NCBI GenBank assembly: GCA_032353305.1
Contig: JAUCNG010403250.1
Location: 1 to 10,481 of the forward strand
Direction of reading: 5' to 3'
Length of the DNA stretch: 10,481 bases
Origin: Cephalothrix spiralis
Lineage: Eukaryota > Nemertea > Palaeonemertea > Archinemertea > Cephalotrichidae
Below are positions 1 through 7,439 of this stretch, piece after piece (within the stretch, counting starts at the first letter, position 1; every line of letters starts with the position of its first letter). A program made the position numbers and the translations under genes. Under the pieces are notes generated by a model that saw only the letters and a list, made by a program, of their open reading frames with translations, did not search any database and was not told where the DNA came from.

Positions 1-333
1 TTCGAATTCAGGATATGTGAATACTTTTGTTATATGAAATGTACAGCTTTAAATAAATGTATGATAATTTTGAAAATTCTTTTCTGTTTGTTGACAATAA
101 TTTTGGTTTGAAATACTTGCATTGATGTTACCTTTTAAAATCAGCTTCTCCATATATAGGGAAGGAACCGGTCTAGCTCATACTTTTTGCTGACTATTCG
201 GGCACAGTACAGGAGATGAAAATACACATGCAATACAATAAGAAAACCGATGATTTTATAAAATGACGTGTATAAAATGTATATTTACAATGTTGATGTA
301 AAATTAATTGATGCAGATTGATGTTATAATTGA

Positions 334-406
334 TTAATCTACTCCCCAATCTTCGTAACTTCCATCAGGTAGACAACATCTTATTCTAATGGGAAATTTT
401 CTAGCT
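334..406 (-). pseudogene. POLR2F: RPB6-like pseudogene, last exon
   Basis: The acceptor is a pyrimidine-rich tract ending TTTTTCAG, with its AG at 408-407. The exon opens with one base completing a Lys codon begun in the previous exon, then encodes ARKFPIRIRCC followed by LPDGSYEDWGVD and TAA (334-336). The family normally continues with six residues, ELIITD. Here the Glu codon has become TAA (one G-to-T change from GAA). The next codons still read S-I-I-T, so the lost tail is visible beyond the stop. Compared with the human protein, IPIIIRRY has become FPIRIRCC, with changes in a normally near-invariant stretch. Confidence 0.88.
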
Positions 407-513
407 CTGAAAAATTATAAAGGTCCAGTTTAGTCATTTCCAACTTTTAATACACGAGTACTTATCTAACAAATTATGTAGTGCGATAACAGGCACCGAT
501 TCTTGAGGTCTCA

Positions 514-538
514 GTATCGGTCCGCAGTGCGCCGATAC
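514..538. repeat. Short inverted repeat, 7 bp arms
   Basis: GTATCGG at 514-520 is the reverse complement of CCGATAC at 532-538, with an 11-base loop. The surrounding bases repeat the same word (ACCGAT at 495-500, ATCGGT at 516-521), so several alternative pairings are possible. It lies inside a pseudogene intron and no function is implied. Confidence 0.5.
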
Positions 539-910
539 AGATCTTTTAAACAAATTAAAAAGAAATACACGATTTTCAAACGTTAATATTTTCCGCAATT
601 AAACGTCATTTCATTTGTATGTATTGTGACTCAGAGCACAAATTTCTTAACCACCAGATATTTTCCTATATTTCATGTTTCAAGGTATACATTTGTATTC
701 GTTAATAAGTTAGTGTTGGGGACGTATTTAACCAGACAGAGCCAACCAGAAAGCAATGAGCTGAGGCCTGAGTTCTTCAAGATGAAAGTAGGCAATGAAG
801 GCCTTATTGTTATTCTGTATGGTCCCTGTATCCAATAATGCCTAGAACGTATCTGTAGGCGTGGGATACATTTGTATTTTTTCTGATATTAATAAAAAGA
901 TAATAAAAAA

Positions 911-956
911 GGCCCGAGACTCGAACCCGGGTTACTAGCCCAACGTCCACGCCACT
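911..956 (-). repeat. tRNA-Thr(AGT)-like fragment, possible SINE remnant
   Basis: On the minus strand a T-arm with stem CCGGG/CTCGG and loop TTCGAGT, matching the pol III B box (GGTTCGANTC), sits beside an anticodon-like hairpin. That hairpin has stem TTGGG/CCCGG and loop CTAGTAA, giving anticodon AGT with T33 and A37 in place. The two arms overlap, so the variable loop is missing. I see no convincing D-arm, A box or 5' acceptor strand. A run of Ts follows on the minus strand, like a pol III terminator. It is a truncated or deleted tRNA copy, perhaps the head of a tRNA-derived SINE, lying in the last intron of the RPB6 pseudogene. It is not a functional tRNA. Confidence 0.55.
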
Positions 957-984
957 ATTCCTATTGTATAAAAAATCTACTTAC

Positions 985-1056
985 TTCCGTTCTTTCATAG
1001 CAATTATAAGCGGATCGGTTTCGCCTTCCAATTCAACCATGACGGGGGCGCACATA
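985..1056 (-). pseudogene. POLR2F: RPB6-like pseudogene, third exon
   Basis: The exon is 72 bases, bounded by acceptor TTACTTTTTTCAG (AG at 1058-1057) and donor GTAAGT (984-979). It carries one leading base, 23 codons and two trailing bases. The codons read MCAPVMVELEGETDPL then IIAMKER, differing from the human RPB6 segment at two positions (L to I, L to R). The codon split across the upstream junction reads AAT (Asn) where the family has Ala. The downstream split codon reads AAA (Lys) as expected. This is the best-conserved exon and the basis of the family assignment. Confidence 0.92.
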
Positions 1057-1729
1057 CTGAAAAAAGTAAATTAAACGAATTTTTCAACGGTTTGTTTACA
1101 CGATAGAAAAATTCAACATTATGCAATGAATACGCTTCATGGGCATCGGTCAACAAAATAACTATTTGGCAAAATCATTATGTCACTTACATAATTTTTT
1201 TGACATTTGGTCGAAACATGAATAAAAGAGTCGCCTTGGATACATCATTTGTCGCGACTTGTTGTTGGCCGTGTTTGAAAAATATGTGGCGACTGACTGT
1301 CATTCAGACTTTTCAAGATGTCATGATAGTTTGATGAACAAAACGTTAATTTTTTGCACTCTCGTTTATACATTAATTGATGGTCAATGTGGAAATGAGA
1401 GGGGGTAAATTTCCGCAATGAGTAACGTCTTGTTAAGTTAACCAGACTAATGTTACGATGGACATCAGCTGGAAATGTCATGGAATTATTTTGTTTTTGA
1501 AAATTTGTGGCCAAAATTTAACATAACTATAATATGATGACTCATCACACTGTCTGTCTTAACATACGATGCAGGAGTTCAGTTATGTTGCATTTTTACA
1601 TCATCCTTTTGCAGCACTGATTTACTGTATAATTAAAACTCCCCGATTTTTCAAAAACTTTAAATAGTCATTTGAAATGTTACAGATTCAATGAACATGC
1701 CATTATACATGTTCATGTACCGTACTTAC
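1057..1729 (-). other. Intron of the RPB6-like pseudogene
   Basis: This is the intron between the second and third exons, with donor GTAAGT at 1729-1724 and acceptor CAG at 1059-1057. The open frame at 1245-1514 lies entirely inside it and resembles no protein I know. No repeat or RNA gene is evident. Confidence 0.75.
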
Positions 1730-1839
1730 TTAATTTGTAAAGCGCGGCTTCTTAAAATTCTTGCTCGTTCATATTAAGTGATGTCAGGACTTTTTTGTGG
1801 ATCAACAGGTTGAGGATAATCAATATGTTCCTGGTCTTC
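1730..1839 (-). pseudogene. POLR2F: RPB6-like pseudogene, second exon with in-frame stop
   Basis: The exon is 110 bases: 36 codons in phase 0 plus two bases. Its acceptor is TTCTTCTTTTACAG (AG at 1841-1840) and its donor GTAAGT (1729-1724). The reading begins EDQEHIDYPQP, which parallels the acidic-to-proline stretch GQENVEILPSG of human RPB6. It then reads PQK, SPDIT, a TAA, YERARIL, RSRALQI. The TAA replaces the conserved Lys just before YERAR, a single A-to-T change from AAA. About three residues (the RIT region) are missing just upstream. The exon start at this Glu agrees with the exon junction I recall for the human gene. Confidence 0.88.
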
Positions 1840-2385
1840 CTGTAAAAGAAGAAGTTGAAAACATTTGATTAAGGCAGGCCTCATAGTCGTTATTTGGGTA
1901 TTTTAATTAAATGAGAAATTTTGGAAAATTCATGCGATTTTCTGACAATTTATGAGATTTTATGATAATATTCGTGGATATTCTAGTAAATTTCCATGGT
2001 TTTAGATTTATGGATTACCATTAATTCAATACGTATCACTTTTATTACAGAAACTCTAATCAAATCAAGATTTTTTCATTTTTTACGCGCACCCTGCATT
2101 ACAAAATAACGAGCGAGAAAAAAGACAGATATTCTTGAATCTTGAGGGCATTACAAGTGGTTATTTTCACGAGGCCGCGCATAATACTGAACATGTTTAC
2201 GTAATATTATGCATTTATGACGAAAAAAATGTTCTTTAATAAAAATTAAAGCAGGAAGTTAAACATTTCGAAATACAATGTACATATCAACTTTTTAATT
2301 TTAGTTCGGGAGACGGAGACGGGATGTGAAAAAACCCCCAATTTTCGGAATTTGTATCGCTAAAAACGATGATACATACCCTCAC
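1840..2385 (-). other. Probable first intron of the RPB6-like pseudogene
   Basis: It lies between the donor GTGAGG (2385-2380) of the candidate first exon and the acceptor at 1842-1840. The content is AT-rich. I see no further gene, repeat or RNA in it. Confidence 0.45.
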
Positions 2386-2447
2386 CATTGGACGGTTAAA
2401 TTGATAAGTCAATTCCATTTCGCCATCAAATATTGATCCGACGACAT
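2386..2447 (-). pseudogene. POLR2F: Candidate first coding exon of the RPB6-like pseudogene
   Basis: ATG at 2447-2445 begins MSSD. After a one-base shift the sequence reads IFDGEMEL and ends RPM at a GTGAGG donor. RPB6 orthologues begin with an acidic Met-Ser-Asp segment containing FDG, so the order fits. The ATG-to-donor distance is 62 bases. Restoring one deleted base gives 63 and a phase-0 junction, which is what the next exon needs. The tail (TYQFNRPM) is not the usual acidic run and the exon is shorter than the human one (about 21 against 30 codons). The assignment is probable, not secure. Confidence 0.42.
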
Positions 2448-2660
2448 CGAGTGCAAAAGGTAGGTTGAACAAGCATGCTCCATGTACCTTTCATGTAAGA
2501 GATAAATTGGAACTAAAAAATAAAATATAGATAATCAAATTAACATTCTTTGATATATAGATCCAATCTAAATTTTGATTCTTTGTGGACTAGTAGATAC
2601 GACGTCTCACATAATGATCGAATTTCGACTGCTTAAGTTAATCTAGGTCCATCAGGCCGC

Positions 2661-3390
2661 AGCGTTTCTTACTGTTTCACGAAATTGTGGAAACATTTAG
2701 GAGTCCATAATAATTGCTTATAATCGTAGTCATGAAATCTAGAGATATGTCCAGAGCAGGGCATGAAAGCGCTGTTGCATAGATCTGCAGAGCTTGCGAT
2801 GTTTGAAAAATGCAAAGATCCGCATACTAGTTGCGCATTCGTGACATTTGTTGCGCTGCTTGAAGAAATGCAAAGATATGATGGGGCTATTGTTTGACCG
2901 GGACTAAAAAATGTGTACTTTAGCACACTACAGTGATGCGCTGATACGTTGTTTGAACAAATGCGAAGATCCCAAATCTATTTGCGTATTAACACGTGCG
3001 CCGTTTGAGGAAATGCAAAGATCTGATGGGGCTACGGTGATGCGCAAATAGTATGCGGATCTTCGCATTTGTTCAAACACCGTATCATCCCCATCACCGT
3101 TTCCCAATCAAAAGTTGCATTTCTTCAAACAGCGCAAACTCCTCATCACTTATGCGTTTACACGCAACTAGTATGCGGATCTTCGCATTTTTTGCAGCTT
3201 CATCTGAGTATCAGCGCATTATCGCATTTCTTCAAACAAAACACCGCAAGTCAGCAGCTCTGTCTGCGGATATCAGCATATCCGCTTTCATTCCTAGGTC
3301 TGGACATTTATGGGAATCTAATAATATAAATCAGGCAAATTTTAGTCATACGAGTCCTAGAGCGAAACAGTTCAAATAAAAAGAAAACGA
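2661..3390. repeat. Large imperfect foldback (inverted-repeat) element
   Basis: The left arm (about 2661-3035) and the reverse complement of the right arm (about 3045-3390) align collinearly with gaps. Paired landmarks are ACTGTTTC at 2671 with GAAACAGT at 3364-3371, TGTCCAGA near 2748 with TCTGGACA near 3299, and ATGAAAGCG near 2763 with CGCTTTCAT near 3283. Others are GATCCGCATACTAGTTGCG at 2817-2835 with CGCAACTAGTATGCGGATC near 3164-3182, and the central pair GATGGGG/CCCCATC. The symmetry axis is near 3020-3040. Within the arms a motif like GTTTGAANAAATGCRAAGATC occurs four times forward (starts near 2800, 2858, 2951, 3003) and four times inverted (ends near 3079, 3131, 3193, 3239). Open frames on both strands here are mirror images of each other, a consequence of the symmetry. 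No terminal target duplication was identified. It could be a foldback transposon or an inverted duplication. Confidence 0.8.
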
Positions 3391-3800
3391 AACATATATT
3401 TTTAAAACTGATTAAAAAGCGTTATTAAATAGAATTCTTGACGACCAGCTTTTTCATTATCTTATCTGTGCCACTGTTACAGGGGTAATAAGCACTCTTG
3501 CTGGATATGTCACATTTTTTCACACACCGTTTTTCTAGATGTTCACAGACAATTTCGAGTAATAAAAATCCAGGTAAAAAACCTGCACTTTAGCACGGTA
3601 GCCTTCTTGCACCAAAAAACAAAAGTCTGTTTTTACTATCAGAATTTATCATTTCTCATACCTTTCAGGTATTTTAAGTCTTAACTGACATTTTTGAGAA
3701 GCTTTTAAGGTTTTTAGGAATTATAGGAGCCTTTCAAATTTTTGGGAAATTTAGGAGTAGGCGCACTTAGTCAAATTTGAGGAGGTCTTTGAGAGAAGAA
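3391..3800. other. No recognisable feature
   Basis: AT-rich sequence without a supportable gene. The 10-base word ACTTTAGCAC near 3588-3597 also occurs near 2919-2928 inside the foldback element, which may reflect a shared repeat origin, but the match is too short to call. Confidence 0.5.
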
Positions 3801-3805
3801 TCCTG

Positions 3806-3840
3806 TCATAATAACCAAATGTTATTTTTGGCTATTATGA
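3806..3840. repeat. AT-rich hairpin, copy 1
   Basis: TCATAATAACCAAA (3806-3819) faces TTTGGCTATTATGA (3827-3840). The 14 bp arms have one mismatch around a 7-base loop. The same arm sequence recurs at 4118-4153, so this is a repeated hairpin unit and not a lone palindrome. Confidence 0.75.
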
Positions 3841-3974
3841 TTTATTGGCGCTTTCTGTTATAATAGCAAAAACATTATATTTGTTATGACCAGAATAATC
3901 TGTAATATTTATTGTTTTTGGATTTTGAGTTGTTTGGAAAATGCAAGACATCACTTTTTGAAAACTCTTTTTTC

Positions 3975-4010
3975 TGACATAGACCGTCACACGTATGGGA
4001 ATCTATGTCA
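3975..4010. repeat. Inverted repeat, 9 bp arms
   Basis: TGACATAGA (3975-3983) and TCTATGTCA (4002-4010) are perfect reverse complements around an 18-base spacer. It belongs to a run of palindromes between 3806 and 4153. Confidence 0.65.
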
Positions 4011-4017
4011 AAAAGTC

Positions 4018-4082
4018 CGACGGCTGCTCTCAAGAAATCCAGAGGTTACGATTCCTGATGGCTGACTTCTTGAGCGCAGTCG
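4018..4082. repeat. Imperfect hairpin with about 20 bp arms
   Basis: The left arm around 4018-4039 (CGACGGCTGCTCTCAAGAA then ATC) pairs with the right arm 4064-4082 (GACTTCTTGAGCGCAGTCG). The CTCAAGAA/TTCTTGAG core is perfect and flanking pairs have a few mismatches and bulges. The loop is about 24 bases. Confidence 0.6.
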
Positions 4083-4117
4083 TAGATTGCCGGCTCTTAT
4101 CATTATGACAGAAATGT

Positions 4118-4153
4118 TCATAATAACCAAATTTACGTTTTTGGTTATTATGA
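4118..4153. repeat. AT-rich hairpin, copy 2 (perfect arms)
   Basis: TCATAATAACCAAA (4118-4131) and TTTGGTTATTATGA (4140-4153) are perfect 14 bp reverse complements around an 8-base loop. The flanking word TATGACAGAAAT occurs on both sides (about 4105 and 4150), and a variant follows near 4179. This supports a small repeated palindromic unit shared with 3806-3840. The apparent 88-codon minus-strand frame over 4008-4274 largely reflects these repeats. Confidence 0.8.
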
Positions 4154-4159
4154 CAGAAA

Positions 4160-5460
4160 TATCTGTCCTACTTGTTATTAGGACAGAAATAGCATTAAGC
4201 GTATCCGCTATGTCACTAATATATTCCATTTTGATAACGTTTGAAATAAAACACATGTAGTGATACGATGACAACGATGTCCTTCAGCAGTGGATGATGG
4301 CAAAAGTCAATATAGAATTGGGAGCATCAAGCATCTGGCTCGTGTAGCTGAGACCTATATTGGATATAATATGATTTCCTTGGCAAGAGCTATAAATAGT
4401 GTACAAACAGTATACACTGACTGGAATCTGACCATCATTTCTAAACATATCACGCTATCATAATGAGACACCTGCAGATATAAATATCGCGCCATACGTG
4501 TAAAACATATTAGTAATAATATGAAAGGTTGCTCTCCTTTCCATCAGGACATTTTGATGATGGTCATAGGGGCCTGGCTCGCGATGCGGGCCACTTCCCT
4601 GGGCCGTTTTGGATGATCCTGTTTGGAACCGTTTAGGCCAGCATCATAACTTTTCATTCACACAGCAAAAGTTTGGAATTATTCTCAAAGGAAATTTGGT
4701 GCGGTGCTCGATTTAGAGAAAAGAAGAAAGGAAATGAAGATAGATTTATGTACGAGACGTGCGACCTGGGTGGAAAGAGCGGCGGTTCTGAAGACGGTCC
4801 GCACGGTTCAAAAATTATTTTGCTAATTAATATTTTGTGACTGCCGCGAGTACATGGGTACATAGATGAACGTTAGGGTGGCCTAAAAAGGGATTTTTTT
4901 TGATTTTCATATCGGTTGGGCTCTCAAAAATTCCGCTAGAGTCTGGGTCCACTGATAACCGGAGTCACGTGCGGAAAAAAATATTTTTTGTACACGTGTC
5001 GCTCTCGGCGTTTTTGGCTCAAGTTCGCGCTGTTTTGTCGGAAATCGTTTTTCGGTAGTCTGCTGAAAAAGACGGTATCGAGGTCTAACTGCACGACTAG
5101 TTAAAGAATGTAAAACATTAGGTTTGGAATTTTAACATATTCTTAAGCATATTAGTTTTTCGGTCACTTTTGAATTAAAATCGGTATAAATGAAAAACGT
5201 TCATTCTTTTTCGATTGGGTTACGATTTATCATTTTGGAGTAATGCGTCACGCTTCGATAACTTTGACCTACATTTCGCGGCCAAAATAAGTGGAAAACC
5301 ATTTCTGAACACATTTTAAGAGTAAAAATCACCGAAGGTACAATTTAGAGCCGATGTTAGCTCCAACAAAATAAACCACTGGGGCGCAACATCTTTTAAA
5401 CACACCACTCTATAAAGTACACTTAAAAGCCGATAGGTGGCGCCTTTAACTCGGAATGAA
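4160..5460. other. No supportable gene
   Basis: A TATAAATA word at 4391-4398 (plus strand) and a small palindrome (AGTGTA 4398-4403, TACACT 4413-4418) are present, but I see no gene start downstream to attach them to. CACGTG E-box words occur in the interval around 4965-5000. A GC-richer patch at 4555-4640 and open stretches on both strands around 4650-4863 resemble no known protein. Confidence 0.5.
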
Positions 5461-5513
5461 TAAGTAAATGCATTCAATCGCCCCCATTTTCATAACCATC
5501 ATTTTTATATGCT

Positions 5514-5605
5514 ATATGCCATACTTTTTTTAAACTTTGGCCCGATTTCCTACCCAGGTGGTCGCCCCGTGGGTGCGTCGGAGTTTCGAAAAAAGTATGG
5601 CATAT
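5514..5605. repeat. 92 bp near-complete hairpin (MITE-like or fossil foldback)
   Basis: The outer arms are 17 bp perfect reverse complements, ATATGCCATACTTTTTT (5514-5530) and its complement (5589-5605). The pairing continues inward with gaps through AAACT/AGTTT, CCGA/TCGG and ACCCA/TGGGT to a loop around TGGTCGCC. Almost the whole 92 bases fold on themselves. The open frame at 5474-5680 merely runs across the hairpin. A miRNA precursor has a similar outline, but nothing beyond the fold supports that. Confidence 0.75.
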
Positions 5606-5997
5606 TTTGATACCACAAGAAAACCAAACGAACTGGCAGACAAACAAATGACTGACATTGTTTGACAGGTTTTTCAACAAAATTCCAGGTTTTTTCCAGG
5701 ACTATTTCCAAAAATTCCTGGATTGTTGACCATGAATATCATGTACATGTAACAAATGCGAATATCTAGCGCAGCGAAGCGAGGTGAGGAAAATTTTGAA
5801 AATCAAGAGTCATATCACGATTTTAAGGCACTTTGAAAGTGTAATGCGTTAAAAAATTGAGATGTCTTTTTATTTTTTCCAGGACTTTATAAACTTTTCC
5901 AGGACTTTATAAACTTTTCCAGGACTTTTGATAAAATTCCAGGACTTTTCCAGGACTCAAACTTTTTCCAGGTTTTCAAGGACCAGTGGTAACCCTG
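5604..5997 (-). mobile_element. Probable non-autonomous hAT-type element
   Basis: Read on the minus strand, the right end begins CAGGGTTACCACTGG (down from 5997), a CAGGG start of the kind seen in hAT-superfamily terminal repeats. It is flanked by TATGGCAC (5998-6005). At the left, TATGGCAT (5596-5603) matches that flank at 7 of 8 bases, the hAT target-duplication length. The sequence next to it (plus strand TACCAC, AAGAAAACC) weakly resembles a decayed partner terminus. Inside are many CCTGGAA/TTCCAGG words in tandem. There is no transposase frame, so it would be non-autonomous. The right terminus is fairly convincing and the left boundary is tentative. Confidence 0.45.
5879..5980. repeat. 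20 bp tandem repeat (AGGACTTTATAAACTTTTCC)
   Basis: Two identical 20 bp units sit at 5881-5900 and 5901-5920. A diverged 20 bp unit follows at 5921-5940, then shorter variants AGGACTTTTCC and AGGACTCAAACTTTTTCC up to about 5969. Related TTCCAGG words also occur at 5680-5720. This subterminal array lies inside the probable hAT-type element. Confidence 0.85.
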
Positions 5998-6005
5998 TAT
6001 GGCAC

Positions 6006-7090
6006 ATAATAAATAATCTGTATTGGTGTATTCGATTTTTATTGATATTACATGTATACACACATATGGTACATTGCAACATTAATATTTTAACATTTAA
6101 AAAAAATAAAATATATATCTATACCGGATATAGCTCTAATTTTAGACATTTAGTTTAATATACATATAAATTTAAAAAGGAAAAATTATAATCATAATTT
6201 AGAGCTAAAAGTAGAAATTATATATATCAGGTAAGTTAACAAAGGAGGATAATTAAAGACGAAGTATAAAAGGGTTATCTGAAAAACATTTAACAACTTA
6301 TAAAATTAAATTTCATTAACACATTGAGCAAAATAGAAAAATAAAATGGCGTATTATACTTTGATTATCTATCTAAAACTCCATATTATTTTTTTGTGAA
6401 CATAGAACTGTCTGTCATGAAATAATGCCTCGATAAATGCTACAGGGAGTTTATTTGAAACAATAATTTCTGTTCAAAATTGTAGCTCCCGTTGACTAAG
6501 TATACGAATTTTTTATCGCTAGCATAGTGATTTAAGACACGGGTATTGATTTTTATGCCAGCAGATTAATAATTTTTCTGTGATTATCAAGAATCTAAAG
6601 ACTTATTTAAGTCACCTACATTTAACTATAAACAAAATGATTTAAAAAAAACGGAATATCTCCTTGCCTTAAGGGCTCTAGAAGAGAAAGCAAAATAGTT
6701 AAAAATAAATTAATAGGCTATAATTTGTAATAAAATCACAAAAAACCACGGACACAGACAATATCCAAATACGTACATAAGACAAATAAATTAATAAATA
6801 CATATAGAAAATGCAAATACATAAGACAACAATTAATACATTTAAATAATAATATATAAAAAATAGTGCTTGACCCTAGAAAGTCGCCAATTTCTAGAGA
6901 CACTAAGTATCTGTTTTCCTCTGTCGAATGTCGACTGATATGATATTTTTTAAATACAGTGTATGAGTGATGTTTTTGGACAAATAGTATTAAGTGTACG
7001 GACGGTATACTTTGACTTATGGGGCCCGGAGAGTAAAATTTACGGGGTCCCCTACATGTTTGCATTACGGCACTAAATGACTTTTTTTAA
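6006..7090. other. AT-rich stretch without recognisable genes
   Basis: Very AT-rich sequence with many short homopolymer runs. A 109-codon open frame on the minus strand (6736-7065) lacks any domain I recognise, has biased hydrophobic composition expected of AT-rich chance frames, and has no convincing splice or promoter context. Confidence 0.5.
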
Positions 7091-7097
7091 ATTGATT

Positions 7098-7418
7098 GGT
7101 TTACGGACCCCGCCGGTGAGAATTTCTGAAAAATAGAAATAATGAAAAATATTTATTTACCGCCGCCGACGGACTTTTCGGACACCAATATAAATAATGT
7201 TTTTCGCCGACGGAATTCTCAGCCGTCGAATGATAAAAAACGTCGGGTATTCGGACAGAATTTGAAAAAAACTCGTCGGTATGAAGAATTTATTTTATTT
7301 TAAACAGAAGTTAAAATGTTCAATTCAACATTTAATCATAAAAATAAGTCAAATTATACTTCAGAATTCCAGTTTTTGTTTGCCGCCGATGAGATTTTTT
7401 TTACCATCGCCGGCGGTA
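7098..7418. repeat. CpG-rich degenerate repeat patch
   Basis: Against an AT-rich background this interval repeats words such as CCGCCG, CGACGG, CGTCGG, GCCGGCGG and TTCGGACA. They occur near 7103, 7161, 7205, 7223, 7242, 7274, 7381 and 7408. One perfect short palindrome has CGACGG (7208-7213) facing CCGTCG (7223-7228) around GAATTC. No open frame spans the patch. It may be a decayed tandem or mobile sequence of unknown class. Confidence 0.4.
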
Positions 7419-7439
7419 TTTTTTGAAAAGTTAGTCCGC

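Larger units (their letters stand above)
407..984 (-). other. Last intron of the RPB6-like pseudogene
   Basis: This interval lies between a GTAAGT donor at 984-979 and the CAG acceptor at 409-407. It contains the tRNA-like fragment and a small palindrome (7 bp arms at 514-520 and 532-538). An unrecognised 70-codon open frame at 626-838 on the plus strand has no supporting homology I can name. Nothing else is supportable. Confidence 0.75.
334..2447 (-). pseudogene. POLR2F: RPB6/POLR2F-like unprocessed pseudogene (four exons on minus strand)
   Basis: Four exons read right to left: 2386-2447 (probable), 1730-1839, 985-1056 and 334-406. The last three translate to the conserved C-terminal core of RPB6/RPABC2, the small subunit shared by RNA polymerases I, II and III. 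Recognisable blocks are YERAR, RALQI, MCAPVMVELEGETDPL and LPDGSYEDWGVD, in family order. Each junction has a consensus acceptor (pyrimidine tract plus CAG/ACAG) and GTAAGT-type donor, and phases match across introns. A retained intron structure means DNA-level duplication, not retroposition. Disabling changes are a TAA in exon 2 at the conserved Lys of the TK-YERAR block, a TAA directly after GVD where the family has ELIITD, and a likely 1-base deletion in exon 1. Radical changes also hit normally invariant residues (RRY becomes RCC). A functional parent elsewhere in the genome is inferred. Residual transcription cannot be judged from sequence. Confidence 0.88.

Noticed and set aside
626-838. 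70-codon plus-strand open frame
   Set aside because: It lies within the RPB6 pseudogene intron, shows no motif I recognise, and the opposite strand also has an open stretch there.
334-1839. Reading the two TAA codons as glutamine (ciliate-type code)
   Set aside because: The Bcl-2 family gene and general layout point to an animal with the standard code, and radical substitutions and an apparent frameshift also indicate decay.
2669-3379. Four open frames (2669-2926 minus, 3053-3379 plus, 3069-3329 plus, and their overlaps) with similar peptide endings
   Set aside because: The similarity arises from the foldback's mirrored DNA. The frames overlap, are short, and carry repeat-derived peptides.
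4030-4056. GGTTACGATTCC resembling a pol III B box
   Set aside because: It has an extra base compared with GGTTCGATTCC and no accompanying tRNA arms. It forms part of the hairpin loop at 4018-4082.
4008-4274. 88-codon minus-strand frame with internally repeated ISVI-type peptides
   Set aside because: The repetition reflects AT-rich hairpin repeats in the DNA. No domain or splice context is visible.
4650-4863. Open stretches on both strands, the plus one (4650-4826) basic and mildly protein-like after an ACACAG acceptor-like site
   Set aside because: It is under 60 codons, no family is recognised, and no neighbouring exon was found. A translated search would settle it.
4870-4910. AGGGTGGCCTAAAAAGGG, resembling a DNA transposon terminus
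   Set aside because: No inverted partner or target duplication was found in the window.
6736-7065. 109-codon minus-strand frame
   Set aside because: AT-rich composition, low-complexity hydrophobic content, no recognisable domain and no supporting context.
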